Shown here piece after piece: positions 56,015 to 64,000 of a stretch of DNA of 64,000 bases. The notes beneath the pieces are model-generated. The model was not told the DNA's origin, ran no database searches, and saw only the letters and a program-made list of their open reading frames with translations. Source of the stretch: Saccharibacillus deserti (GTDB taxonomy: Bacteria > Bacillota > Bacilli > Paenibacillales > Paenibacillaceae); the NCBI RefSeq assembly GCF_013618475.1, contig NZ_JABJVN010000011.1:61897-125896 (forward strand), in the 5' to 3' direction. The translations under genes were made by a program, and so were the position numbers. The stretch's first letter is position 1. Each line of letters opens with the position of its first letter.

Positions 56015-57810
56015 AACTGTTCCTCCTTTGCTTCTGAACGTTCGATTCTTGCAATGGATTCTTTAAAAATTTCGTCCAGGAAAGGAAACTTGTTTTTAAT
56101 TTCTTTCAATAAAGCTCCCAGAACGTCGTATAATAAGTCCGCTTTTTTCATTAAGTTTTGTTCCAAAACGATTAATGGCTGCTTCTGATCGAACGCCGCC
56201 ATTTCCCGAGGGAGTACACTCTCGTAGATCTGCGTAAACCATTCACGGTTTACGATGCGGGTCCAGCGCTCTTCGATCTCCACAATGGTATTTTGGCATT
56301 TCGCCGGCTTGGTACGGCTGATTTCGCGAAGGGGATTGATCACTTTCAAGAGCGCTTTGACTTCATTTTCCACTTGCACAAAATCGTTCAATGTAGATTT
56401 CAACTTGTTTTTTGTGAATTCGATTCGTTCCAAAGTTCCATTCGATGCGACTTCCGAAGCCGACTGCGGGAGCAGATCGGCGTTGAATGTTTGACCGGCT
56501 ACCCTTTCCCATACGTTCTCAATCGGCTCCCATGTCGTTCCTGCCAGAGAAGCGCCGTTTCGCGTCGTATTGATAAATTCGATATCCGGCAGCGAGCCGA
56601 ACATTTTTTCAAGCGCATCTTTCATGAACATGAAGTTTACGTTTGTTTTGTTCATGCCACCGTTGACGTTCGGAATCTCAACTTCCGCATTGTCCACCAG
56701 GTTCCGGTTATGGATTTCGCCTACGTGATTGACGCCTTCCGCATAGAACTTATTGCCCGGAAAGGAAAGATCCTGGCCCATTAACACAATACGCGTAGCT
56801 CCCATCCATACAGCGGCTTGAATGGCGGTTCCTACAACGGTAGGCGTCGGAGTCATGGCCACATCGCTATGATTTAATCCCATGTAATATTGGGTGATCG
56901 TATCATTGCTCATCACCGCATGAATCTTGCCCTCCGGCTTACGATCTGTAATACCGTAATAGGAAGTAGAAGCGTACAGAAGCGGAGCTTCAAGCGTCTC
57001 CGGCGCTTCAAACACTTTATTGTTGATAACGCCGCCGTCCAGCGTGACAGCCAAATGCGGTTTGATTCCGTGCTTGACCAGCGCCTGAATACTGGAACCC
57101 GCGGCCACGATGAAAGCATGGGGCTTCATACGCTCAATCCAGTCGATATCCTGTTGAAGGGAAGGGCCTGAAGCAACGACAACCGCGGTCAGTCCCTCAT
57201 AAATCCCTTGCAAGCTCTCGATCGAAGGAGAACGCAGCATATCTGCCATCTGATACATGCTGTTGCGAACCCAGTCTTGTTGAAAAAGCGCATGTGTATT
57301 CTGATTGGATTCATAAGTATGATTATATTTTTGGAACTTTTCCCGTACTTCCCGCAGGACATCCATCTCCGATTCCAGATAATGTCGAAGGGCGACAAAT
57401 GCAAGTTCATTGTGCATATGAAGCGAAGCCATGTAGAAAAGGGAATTCAACTGTTCTTTGCCAACCGCCAAGTAATAAAAGTTGGGATGATCGAATAAAG
57501 GGGTCAGATCGTACGCCAGAATTGCACGGTAAAATTGGTCGATATCCGGTTCGTATACCATAAAGAGTCGACTCGTATACTGTTCGATTAGATCCATGAG
57601 GCCAAGTCCCTGACCGAATCCGTATACGAAAATGCACTCCGTGTCTTCGACCGATTGTTTGACCGCTTCCAACCAGGGAATATCTTGTTCAATAGGTTCT
57701 ACGTAAGCGTTAGAGTTATCCGACGCCGCCTCCGATATGTCTTTCAGTTCGTTCCAGACATGCGGGAATTTATTTTTGAGAACAGCGAGATTCCGTTCGA
57801 AGTTGTTCAA
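56011..57810 (-). CDS. maf: Motility accessory factor Maf, flagellin glycosyltransferase
   Basis: A 599-residue cytoplasmic DUF115 (MAF_flag10) protein. The core motif AVVVASGPSLQQDIDWIERM and later FIVAAGSSIQALVKHGIKP identify the family. Maf proteins transfer CMP-activated pseudaminic or legionaminic acid onto Ser or Thr of flagellin before export. It heads the operon of sugar-synthesis genes and lies downstream of the flagellin and fliD genes. Probable start is TTG 57810; no ATG fits. Confidence 0.9.
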   Translation of the reverse strand: MNNFERNLAVLKNKFPHVWNELKDISEAASDNSNAYVEPIEQDIPWLEAVKQSVEDTECIFVYGFGQGLGLMDLIEQYTSRLFMVYEPDIDQFYRAILAYDLTPLFDHPNFYYLAVGKEQLNSLFYMASLHMHNELAFVALRHYLESEMDVLREVREKFQKYNHTYESNQNTHALFQQDWVRNSMYQMADMLRSPSIESLQGIYEGLTAVVVASGPSLQQDIDWIERMKPHAFIVAAGSSIQALVKHGIKPHLAVTLDGGVINNKVFEAPETLEAPLLYASTSYYGITDRKPEGKIHAVMSNDTITQYYMGLNHSDVAMTPTPTVVGTAIQAAVWMGATRIVLMGQDLSFPGNKFYAEGVNHVGEIHNRNLVDNAEVEIPNVNGGMNKTNVNFMFMKDALEKMFGSLPDIEFINTTRNGASLAGTTWEPIENVWERVAGQTFNADLLPQSASEVASNGTLERIEFTKNKLKSTLNDFVQVENEVKALLKVINPLREISRTKPAKCQNTIVEIEERWTRIVNREWFTQIYESVLPREMAAFDQKQPLIVLEQNLMKKADLLYDVLGALLKEIKNKFPFLDEIFKESIARIERSEAKEEQF

Positions 57811-57851
57811 GGTTATACCACCATTCCGAAGTAGTCTTTTCTATACCTAAT

Positions 57852-57878
57852 ATATCGGATTCCATACGATTTGAGTGA
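57852..57878 (-). promoter_or_regulatory. Sigma-D-like promoter of the maf-pse operon
   Basis: On the minus strand TCAC (57875-57878), 15 bases, then TCCGATAT (57852-57859). The -10 matches seven of eight sigma-D positions. The same TCAC at the same spacing occurs before two flagellin genes. Confidence 0.55.
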
Positions 57879-57886
57879 AGCTTTAC

Positions 57887-57927
57887 AAAAAAAATCCCCC
57901 CTTGGTCCGCTATGGACCCAGGAGGGA
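57887..57927 (-). terminator. Terminator of the flaG-fliD-fliS-fliT operon
   Basis: A 14-base stem with few mismatches (57895-57908 with 57914-57927) and eight T on the minus strand lies just past the fliT-like stop. It separates the flagellar operon from the maf operon. Confidence 0.85.
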
Positions 57928-57931
57928 AGCT

Positions 57932-58300
57932 TTATTTTCGATGGTCGAAAAACATGCTGTTTGCCGTATAAGCTTGCTGGTAAGCCCCTTTTTGAACTTT
58001 GATCTTGCCCTGCTGCTCCATCCAATGGCCCGCCTCATCTTTCAAGGCCTGCATTCGCAGGAGAATCTTATGATCAAAGTTCAAGATATATTCGATCCGG
58101 CTACGATCCTGATCGGTAACGTCGGAACGAAGTGCGATCAGACGTTCAGTTAACTGCTGCCGAAAATTTGAGAACTGCTCAAATTCTTCTTCATCCATCT
58201 CATCCAGTTTTTCAACGGTTTCTTCCGACAGGAATTGCAGCTGATCCAACAAACTCGTTACGGAATCTTCCCTAACCGGCTCTGCGTGTTGTTCAATCAT
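57932..58300 (-). CDS. FliT-like flagellar chaperone candidate
   Basis: A 122-residue, acidic, all-helical protein. Its ATG at 58300 overlaps the fliS stop as TGATG, so translation is coupled. Size, helix content and position right after fliS match FliT, which holds the cap protein FliD before export. Sequence similarity to FliT is weak by eye, so the name rests mainly on context. Confidence 0.6.
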   Translation of the reverse strand: MIEQHAEPVREDSVTSLLDQLQFLSEETVEKLDEMDEEEFEQFSNFRQQLTERLIALRSDVTDQDRSRIEYILNFDHKILLRMQALKDEAGHWMEQQGKIKVQKGAYQQAYTANSMFFDHRK

Positions 58301-58689
58301 CAGACCGCTCCGGCTGCGCCCGCACCCGACAATTTGCTTGCTTCTACCCAAGTTTCGCGCAGATCCAAGACATACTCCAACACCTCTTGGGCCTTTTCGA
58401 CATCCTTGCGTACATTGGAATCGATCAGGCAATGCAGCATATATTCGTACATCGACAAAAGATCTTTGGAAATCGGATAGTCGAAGTTCAATGAGGAAAT
58501 CAATTCATGAATGATGGCTTGAGCTTTGCACAAATTATTATTGGCTTTCTCGTAGTTGCGTTCCTCAATGCCCTCTATACCGGCTCTTACGAATCGAATG
58601 GCTCCGTCGTACAACATGATCAGAAGCTTCGGTTTGGATGCCGTTTGCGCTTGCGCTTGCTGATACTTTTGATGGGGTGAATAGATCAA
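58300..58689 (-). CDS. fliS: Flagellin export chaperone FliS
   Basis: A 129-residue four-helix protein that binds the C-terminal helix of flagellin and prevents early polymerisation. Family features are KPKLLIMLYDGAIRFV and YEKANNNLCKAQAIIHELI. The likely start is TTG 58689 with GGAGG nine bases upstream; no ATG is close. It follows fliD by 20 bases. Confidence 0.93.
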   Translation of the reverse strand: MIYSPHQKYQQAQAQTASKPKLLIMLYDGAIRFVRAGIEGIEERNYEKANNNLCKAQAIIHELISSLNFDYPISKDLLSMYEYMLHCLIDSNVRKDVEKAQEVLEYVLDLRETWVEASKLSGAGAAGAV

Positions 58690-58709
58690 AATGGACAGCC
58701 TCCTTTAGA

Positions 58710-60221
58710 TTACAAACCTGCCAGACTGGACGACTGACTATTATATCGGTTAATTGCGGTTTCCATTGCAGTGAATTTTTTAAAATAATTCGTTTCGATC
58801 CGGTTCAGCTTTGTTGTCATGTCGCTGATTCGGCGATCCAGTGACGTAAGCTGTTCGCCCATGACGCTCGTATTCATGAATGAAGCCGACAAGTCTTTGC
58901 TCGCTCTGGATGTACCGGCCGTATCATACATTCTTTGCAGCGAACCCGTTGAAATCTTACGCATCTTTGCCAGCATGCCGTCCGTTTCGGTAAAGGTGTT
59001 GTTGGAAAAAGCTTTTGAGTAATCCTTGTTAAAGAAATCCGCGACGGCATTAGGGTTGCTTTGCAGGGTCGCTTTTAACTTATCCGTATCCAGCTCCAAC
59101 TTGCCTTTGGTCTGATAATTACCGGTTGTAATACCCAGCGATACCATGGAAAGTGTGGTATTGTCTGCCAACTTAACGCCTTGAACCATAGCGGTACGCA
59201 TGCTGGCAACCGCGTCCTGCAGAATGCTGTCGTTTTTAAGCATGCCGCTTTTGGCTTTTTCGTTCCAAAGTTTTGCTTCGTCATCACTCATTGCCGCTCG
59301 CTCTTCGGTGGAAAGCGGCTTATATTTTTTGTAGCGCTCTTCTCCGATTTTCCCGTTAACGCTGGAAAGAACATCGTTATAGGCGTCTACGAAACTTTTA
59401 ACCGATGCTACGATCTTGTCGGTATCGTCGGCAATATTGATTCGGGTCGTTTCTCCTGCCGGAGTCAACGAGTTCAATGTTAGTTTGACTCCATTGATAT
59501 CAAAACTATTGGTCGGCTTCGTTACTTCGAGCCCATTTATTACCGCTTTCGCATCTATAGCCGGTTTAAAACTTATCTTAAAAGCATCATTGAGATTCTG
59601 GCTAATCCCGAATGTGGTCGATGCCGGAGCGGCAATAGTCAAATTGTTTGAAGTAACGCCGTCCGCTTTAACGGAACCGGTAGTTTTTGAAGTGAACGAT
59701 ATGCCTTTAGTAGCATCATAAATGGCAGTGACTCCGGCATCTTTATTTCCATTCACCTTGTTCACAAAAGACTCTATGGTTTCATTCGCATCCAACGCAA
59801 TATCTGCATTTCCCACGCGGACGGTTCCCGTTACAGGCGTACTGAGATCGCTCAATTTGGTCGTTGAGGCTGTCGGAGTCCAAGCAGCTCCGGAAACCCC
59901 GCTTGAAGCACTTGCCAGTTGGGTGACTTTTACATCGAAAGTCCCGCTTGCCGACGAAGAAGCCGTAGCTGTCACTGCCGAAGTATTCCCGGTCACCGTT
60001 GCCTGCTTGGAAGTCAGTGTTGAGGAATTGACAAGCTCCGACAATTTTTCTTGAAAAGTAACCATTTTTGTACTGATTTCGCGGTAGCTTTCCCGTTTCC
60101 ACTCCATTAACTGCTTCTGTTGATTCATTTTGTTGAGCGGAGCGCTTTCGGCTGTCATCAATTTCTTGACCATCGAGTCGATATCCATCCCAGAAGCCAT
60201 GCCTGTGATTCTTGTAACCAT
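58710..60221 (-). CDS. fliD: Flagellar hook-associated protein 2, filament cap
   Basis: A 503-residue cap protein. The FliD N-terminal domain (RITGMASGMDIDSMVKKLM) and the C-terminal coiled-coil domain (FMNTSVMGEQLTSLDRRISD) frame a variable middle of about 300 residues. FliD at the filament tip helps flagellin fold into place. AGGAGG lies seven bases before ATG 60221. Confidence 0.95.
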   Translation of the reverse strand: MVTRITGMASGMDIDSMVKKLMTAESAPLNKMNQQKQLMEWKRESYREISTKMVTFQEKLSELVNSSTLTSKQATVTGNTSAVTATASSSASGTFDVKVTQLASASSGVSGAAWTPTASTTKLSDLSTPVTGTVRVGNADIALDANETIESFVNKVNGNKDAGVTAIYDATKGISFTSKTTGSVKADGVTSNNLTIAAPASTTFGISQNLNDAFKISFKPAIDAKAVINGLEVTKPTNSFDINGVKLTLNSLTPAGETTRINIADDTDKIVASVKSFVDAYNDVLSSVNGKIGEERYKKYKPLSTEERAAMSDDEAKLWNEKAKSGMLKNDSILQDAVASMRTAMVQGVKLADNTTLSMVSLGITTGNYQTKGKLELDTDKLKATLQSNPNAVADFFNKDYSKAFSNNTFTETDGMLAKMRKISTGSLQRMYDTAGTSRASKDLSASFMNTSVMGEQLTSLDRRISDMTTKLNRIETNYFKKFTAMETAINRYNSQSSSLAGL

Positions 60222-60259
60222 TGAATAACCTCCTGTTAAATGTCTTTGCCTTTATCGAC

Positions 60260-60628
60260 TCAAACTCTTTTATCGACCAGAATTCCCGAGAATTCCATCA
60301 TTTTTGCCACGACATCCAATATTTTTTCCGAAGGAACTTCTCTAATTAAATCCCCGGTTTCCTTGTTCAGTACTTTGATCATAATTGCGTGCGTCTTCTC
60401 ATGAATCGAAATTTCAAGGGATTTTTGCGGTCCTTGGATGGCCTGAATGGCTTTCTCCAATTCTTGCAGCGATTGCTCTTGAGTCTGATGAAGCTTGGGA
60501 ATGGTCGTTAACGGCACTGCAGGGACCACCGTACCGGCCGCTGTTTCGGTCGCTTGTTCCCTTTTTGGAAAGGAGGTTTGTTGAACTGGAAGCCCACCGC
60601 TAAAATTGGATGTTATGTTTGAATCCAT
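60260..60628 (-). CDS. flaG: FlaG family flagellar protein
   Basis: A 122-residue protein with a disordered Thr/Pro/Gln N-terminus and the conserved FlaG domain (LEISIHEKTHAIMIKVLN, then EVPSEKILDVVAKMMEFSGI). FlaG affects filament length in several bacteria. It is the first gene of the flaG-fliD-fliS-fliT operon and has its own strong sigma-D promoter. Confidence 0.92.
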   Translation of the reverse strand: MDSNITSNFSGGLPVQQTSFPKREQATETAAGTVVPAVPLTTIPKLHQTQEQSLQELEKAIQAIQGPQKSLEISIHEKTHAIMIKVLNKETGDLIREVPSEKILDVVAKMMEFSGILVDKRV

Positions 60629-60698
60629 AAGTATTCCTCCGCTCTTTTTGTTGCTTATAAGGGCTGTCCGTTCGGTCTATTCATGATTGTTATCTTAT

Positions 60699-60725
60699 AT
60701 ATCGGCATCGCAGCGGGAATGTTTA
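60699..60725 (-). promoter_or_regulatory. Sigma-D promoter of the flaG operon
   Basis: On the minus strand TAAA (60722-60725), exactly 15 bases, then GCCGATAT (60699-60706). All positions match the sigma-D (FliA) consensus. Confidence 0.85.
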
Positions 60726-60743
60726 TAAAATTTCGTATAAAGT

Positions 60744-60773
60744 AAAAAAAGCTCCGCCAAAGCGAAGCTTTTT
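60744..60773 (-). terminator. Terminator of flagellin gene 1
   Basis: Nine-base arms with one G-U pair (60749-60757, 60762-60770) and a T run on the minus strand, just past the stop. Confidence 0.85.
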
Positions 60774-60795
60774 GTCAAATGAAATCTTGTGAAGA

Positions 60796-61578
60796 TTAAC
60801 GCAGCAGCGACAGAACGCCCTGCGGCGACTGGTTGGCCTGTGCCAGCATCGATTGCGATGCTTGCAGGAGAATGTTGTTCTTCGACAGAGCCACCATTTC
60901 CTTCGCCATGTCCGTATCGCGGATCCGCGACTCGGAAGCCGTCAGGTTCTCTACCGTTGTGCCCAGGTTGTTCGACGTGTATTCCATACGGTTTTGGACT
61001 GCACCGAGGTTCGCACGCTGCGTAGCCACTTTTTCAATCGCTGTGCTGACTTGAGTAAGCGTTGTAGTGGATTTCAAACCGCTGAAACCTGTTGTATCAA
61101 CTTTGTTGATCGTGATTTTGAAGCTCGAATCGTCAGCTTGGATGCTGATGTTGGAACTACCGGTCGTTTTGTTGATGTTGATGCCGTTGAAGGTTGTTTT
61201 CGACATAATGCTGTCGATCTGCGAACCCAAAGCGTTCAACTCGGAGTTGATGTTCGACTTGTCGCCTCCGCCGTACGTACCGTTTTGTTTCTGTACGTTC
61301 AGCTCTTTCATACGGCCGAGCATCGAGCTGACTTCGTTCATCGCGCCTTCCGCCGTTTGTGCGAACGAGATACCGTCCTGCACGTTACGCTGTGCTTGTT
61401 CCAAACCGCGGATCTGGCCGCGCATTTTCTCGGAGATCGACAGGCCGGCTGCGTCATCGGCTGCACGGTTGATGCGAAGACCCGAAGACAGTTTTTCCAT
61501 GTTCTTGCTCGCTGCGGCACTGTTCAGTCCCATGTTGCGGTGTGTGTTTACTGCCTGAATATTGTGGTTGATAATCAT
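60796..61578 (-). CDS. Flagellin, short form (array copy 1)
   Basis: A 260-residue flagellin. The D0/D1 N-terminal part (MIINHNIQAVNTHRNMGLN) and the C-terminal helix ([20 protein letters not shown]) are joined by only a short middle, so the surface D2/D3 domains are missing. B. subtilis Hag is 304 residues. ATG 61578 follows AGGGAGGAAA. The C-terminal end is nearly identical among all copies. The middle (FSGLKSTTTLTQVSTAIEKV) differs in each. Confidence 0.95.
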   Translation of the reverse strand: MIINHNIQAVNTHRNMGLNSAAASKNMEKLSSGLRINRAADDAAGLSISEKMRGQIRGLEQAQRNVQDGISFAQTAEGAMNEVSSMLGRMKELNVQKQNGTYGGGDKSNINSELNALGSQIDSIMSKTTFNGININKTTGSSNISIQADDSSFKITINKVDTTGFSGLKSTTTLTQVSTAIEKVATQRANLGAVQNRMEYTSNNLGTTVENLTASESRIRDTDMAKEMVALSKNNILLQASQSMLAQANQSPQGVLSLLR

Positions 61579-61678
61579 GATTTGTTTCCTCCCTGAATTG
61601 GTTATTCCCACATCCATGTGGTTGGCTCAGCCGGGAATTTTCGGAAAACTACGCTTCCCCTTGCCAGCTCTAATTCTT

Positions 61679-61705
61679 ATATCGACTTTCTGACAATAAA
61701 CATGA
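61679..61705 (-). promoter_or_regulatory. Sigma-D-like promoter of flagellin gene 1
   Basis: On the minus strand TCAT (61702-61705), 15 bases, then GTCGATAT (61679-61686), seven of eight -10 positions. Confidence 0.6.
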
Positions 61706-61736
61706 AGATCCAAAACGATAATTCTCTTGATTTCAT

Positions 61737-61765
61737 AAAAAAAGCTTCGCCGAAGCGAAGCTTTT
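61737..61765 (-). terminator. Terminator of flagellin gene 2
   Basis: Perfect nine-base arms (61742-61750, 61755-61763) with A and T runs on the two sides. Confidence 0.85.
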
Positions 61766-61784
61766 GATGCGAATGAAGTCCGAA

Positions 61785-62552
61785 TTAACGGAGCAGCGAC
61801 AGGACGCCCTGCGGCGACTGGTTGGCCTGTGCGAGCATCGATTGCGATGCCTGCAGGAGAATGTTGTTCTTCGACAGAGCCACCATTTCCTTCGCCATGT
61901 CCGTATCGCGGATCCGCGACTCGGAAGCGGTCAGGTTTTCTACCGTTGTGCCCAGGTTGTTCGACGTATATTCCAAACGGTTTTGAACCGCACCGAGGTT
62001 TGCACGTTCTTTAGCTACCGTTTCGATAGCTTTGCTGACTTGAGTAAGGGTCGTGCCGCTGCCCAATGCACTAAAGTCAGTTGTGCTGACGCCGTTGATT
62101 TGAATCTTGAAGCTGGAATCATCGGCCTGCACACTAACGTTCGAAGTAATTTTGATACCGTTGAACTTGGTGTTCGTCATGATGCTGTCGATTTGATCGC
62201 CCAAAGCATTCAACTCGGAGTCGATGTTCGCTTTGTCGCCCGAACCGTACGTACCGTTTTGTTTCTGTACGTTCAGCTCTTTCATACGGCCGAGCATCGA
62301 GCTGACTTCGTTCATCGCACCTTCCGCCGTTTGTGCGAACGAGATACCGTCCTGCACGTTGCGCTGTGCTTGTTCCAAACCGCGGATCTGGCCGCGCATT
62401 TTCTCGGAGATCGACAGGCCGGCTGCGTCATCGGCTGCACGGTTGATGCGAAGACCCGAAGACAGTTTTTCCATGTTCTTGCTCGCTGCGGCGCTGTTCA
62501 GTCCCATGTTGCGGTGCGTGTTTACAGCTTGAATGTTGTGGTTGATAATCAT
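61785..62552 (-). CDS. Flagellin, short form (array copy 2)
   Basis: A 255-residue flagellin, the shortest of the set. The first 130 residues and last 75 are almost the same as in copies 1 and 3, while the middle (DFSALGSGTTLTQVSKAIETV) is the most different and is five or six residues shorter. ATG 62552 follows the same AGGGAGGAAA site. Confidence 0.95.
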   Translation of the reverse strand: MIINHNIQAVNTHRNMGLNSAAASKNMEKLSSGLRINRAADDAAGLSISEKMRGQIRGLEQAQRNVQDGISFAQTAEGAMNEVSSMLGRMKELNVQKQNGTYGSGDKANIDSELNALGDQIDSIMTNTKFNGIKITSNVSVQADDSSFKIQINGVSTTDFSALGSGTTLTQVSKAIETVAKERANLGAVQNRLEYTSNNLGTTVENLTASESRIRDTDMAKEMVALSKNNILLQASQSMLAQANQSPQGVLSLLR

Positions 62553-62653
62553 GATTTGTTTCCTCCCTGAATTGGTTATTCCCACATCCGTGTGGTTAAG
62601 TTAGCCGGGCATATTCAGCCGCATGCACTGCTTCGTCCCCTGCCTTGTCTTAT

Positions 62654-62680
62654 ATATCGACCTCTTCTTCAGTGTTGTGA
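62654..62680 (-). promoter_or_regulatory. Sigma-D-like promoter of flagellin gene 2
   Basis: On the minus strand TCAC (62677-62680), 15 bases, then GTCGATAT (62654-62661). It lies inside the duplicated intergenic unit. Confidence 0.6.
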
Positions 62681-62721
62681 ATAGTTTTTCCAAAATAGCT
62701 GCTCTTTTGTGTCAATAGCAC

Positions 62722-62750
62722 AAAAAAAGCCCCTGCATCCGCAGAGGCTT
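62722..62750 (-). terminator. Terminator of flagellin gene 3
   Basis: Ten-base arms with one G-U pair (62727-62736, 62741-62750) and seven T on the minus strand. Confidence 0.85.
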
Positions 62751-62772
62751 ACGATTTGAAATCCCGCAATTC

Positions 62773-63558
62773 TTAACGGAGCAGCGACAGAACGCCCTGC
62801 GGCGACTGGTTGGCTTGCGCCAGCATGGATTGCGAAGCCTGCAGGAGAATGTTGTTCTTCGACAAAGCCACCATTTCCTTCGCCATATCCGTATCGCGAA
62901 TACGCGACTCGGATGCCGTCAGGTTTTCTACCGTTGTGCCCAGGTTGTTCGACGTGTATTCCAGACGGTTCTGCACTGCGCCCAGGTTCGCACGCTGTGT
63001 AGCCACTTTTTCAATCGCTGTGCTAACTTGAGTAAGCGTTGTAGCGGCTTTCAAGCTGCTGAATCCAGCTCTGTCCACTTTGTTGATTGAAATTTTGAAA
63101 CTAGAATCGTCCGCTTGAATCGAAACGACGTTGGAAGTACCCGATCCTTTGTTGATGTTGATGCCGTTGAACGTTGTTTTGGTCATGATGCTGTCGATCT
63201 GCGAACCCAGAGCGTTCAACTCGGAGTTGATGTTCGACTTGTCGCCTGCACCGTACGTACCGTTTTCTTTCTGTACGTTCAGTTCTTTCATGCGGCCCAG
63301 CATCGAGCTGACTTCGTTCATCGCGCCTTCCGCCGTTTGTGCGAACGAGATGCCGTCCTGCACGTTGCGCTGTGCTTGTTCCAGACCGCGGATCTGGCCG
63401 CGCATTTTCTCGGAGATCGACAGGCCGGCTGCGTCATCGGCTGCACGGTTGATGCGAAGACCCGAAGACAGTTTTTCCATGTTCTTGCTCGCTGCCGCGC
63501 TGTTCAGTCCCATGTTGCGGTGTGTGTTTACTGCCTGAATATTGTGGTTGATAATCAT
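62773..63558 (-). CDS. Flagellin, short form (array copy 3)
   Basis: A 261-residue flagellin close to copy 1, with a middle of its own (GFSSLKAATTLTQVSTAIEK) and one extra residue. Upstream and downstream flanks are the two copies of the 220-base duplicated unit. ATG 63558 follows AGGGAGGAAA. Confidence 0.95.
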   Translation of the reverse strand: MIINHNIQAVNTHRNMGLNSAAASKNMEKLSSGLRINRAADDAAGLSISEKMRGQIRGLEQAQRNVQDGISFAQTAEGAMNEVSSMLGRMKELNVQKENGTYGAGDKSNINSELNALGSQIDSIMTKTTFNGININKGSGTSNVVSIQADDSSFKISINKVDRAGFSSLKAATTLTQVSTAIEKVATQRANLGAVQNRLEYTSNNLGTTVENLTASESRIRDTDMAKEMVALSKNNILLQASQSMLAQANQSPQGVLSLLR

Positions 63559-63659
63559 GATTTGTTTCCTCCCTGAATTGGTTATTCCCACATCCGTGTG
63601 GTTAAGTTAGCCGGGCATATTCAGCTGCATGCACTGCTTCGTCCCCTGCCTTGTCTTAT

Positions 63660-63686
63660 ATATCGACCTCTTCTTCAGTGTTGTGA
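63660..63686 (-). promoter_or_regulatory. Sigma-D-like promoter of flagellin gene 3
   Basis: Identical to the promoter at 62654-62680: TCAC, 15 bases, GTCGATAT on the minus strand. Confidence 0.6.
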
Positions 63687-63727
63687 ATAGTTTTTCCAAA
63701 ATAGCTGCTCTTTTGTGTCAATAGCAC

Positions 63728-63756
63728 AAAAAAAGCCCCTGCATCCGCAGAGGCTT
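63728..63756 (-). terminator. Terminator of flagellin gene 4
   Basis: Identical to the terminator at 62722-62750, within the second copy of the duplicated unit. Confidence 0.85.
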
Positions 63757-63778
63757 ACGATTTGAAATCCCGCAATTC

Positions 63779-64000
63779 TTAACGGAGCAGCGACAGAACG
63801 CCCTGCGGCGACTGGTTGGCCTGAGCCAGCATCGACTGCGAAGCCTGCAGGAGAATGTTGTTCTTCGACAGAGCCACCATTTCCTTCGCCATATCCGTAT
63901 CGCGGATCCGCGATTCGGAAGCGGTCAGGTTTTCTACGGTTGTGCCCAGGTTGTTCGACGTGTACTCCAGACGATTCTGAACCGCACCGAGGTTCGCACG
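63779..64000 (-). CDS. Flagellin, array copy 4 (5' part outside window)
   Basis: The last 73 codons of a fourth flagellin gene. The protein end ([20 protein letters not shown]) matches the other copies, with silent base differences from copy 3. The start lies beyond the window, so the array may hold more copies. Confidence 0.93.
   Translation of the reverse strand, partial: RANLGAVQNRLEYTSNNLGTTVENLTASESRIRDTDMAKEMVALSKNNILLQASQSMLAQANQSPQGVLSLLR

Larger units (their letters stand above)
62553..62772. repeat. Duplicated intergenic unit, first copy
   Basis: The 220 bases between flagellin genes 2 and 3 recur at 63559-63778 with one difference found by eye (C at the first copy, T at the second, in the GCATGCACTG neighbourhood). 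Each copy carries the promoter, ribosome site and terminator. The repeat spacing is 1006 bases. Confidence 0.9.
63559..63778. repeat. Duplicated intergenic unit, second copy
   Basis: Matches 62553-62772 at 219 of 220 positions by eye. It holds the promoter of flagellin gene 3 and the terminator of flagellin gene 4. Confidence 0.9.

Overview
The window reads as chromosome of a flagellated, GC-rich Bacillota bacterium of the Paenibacillaceae type (Paenibacillus or Saccharibacillus-like; inference). The support is AGGAGG ribosome sites, the Bacillus-type gene order ftsE-ftsX-M23-ctpB-minJ, prfB next to yvjA and secA, a complete argCJBDFGH operon, and sigma-D-like motility promoters. Nearly all genes lie on the minus strand. 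No tRNA, rRNA, CRISPR array, phage gene or transposase was seen.

Layout. 1-2.3 kb: the end of a NarL-type response regulator and a chemoreceptor. 2.5-8.6 kb: a cell-envelope and division block, read leftwards as ftsE, ftsX, an EnvC-like M23 protein, a CtpB-like S41 protease and a MinJ-like PDZ protein. 9.1-25.4 kb: a type IV pilus locus made of a pilB-T-C-pilin-pilD-pilMN-pilO operon, a divergent 1641-residue secreted protein, and a second operon of three minor-pilin-like proteins. 25.6-27.7 kb: an esterase and a diguanylate cyclase. 27.9-36.9 kb: the arginine operon, with an ARG-box-like palindrome over its promoter. 37-42.5 kb: yvjA, prfB (with its programmed +1 frameshift), secA and hpf. 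42.7-46.5 kb: a large LPXTG adhesin. 46.8 kb: a cold shock gene. 47.3-57.8 kb: an AT-richer flagellin glycosylation operon (maf, pseB, spsF, pseG, an AMP-binding gene remnant, pseH, pseI, an epimerase, pseC, a glycosyltransferase-like gene). 57.9-64 kb: flaG-fliD-fliS-fliT-like and a tandem array of at least four short flagellin genes, the last cut by the window edge.

How it fits together. The right end is a motility module: flagellins, their chaperone and cap, and the enzymes that make and attach a nonulosonic acid of the pseudaminic type. Sigma-D-like promoters lie before flaG, maf and each flagellin. The same -10 pattern also lies before pilB and before the minor-pilin operon, which suggests that pili and flagella share a regulator. 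The flagellin array shows a recent duplication: two 220-base intergenic stretches differ by one base. Other points of note are a PilM-PilN fusion, a SecA without its usual C-terminal zinc motif, and a palindromic element between argG and argH.
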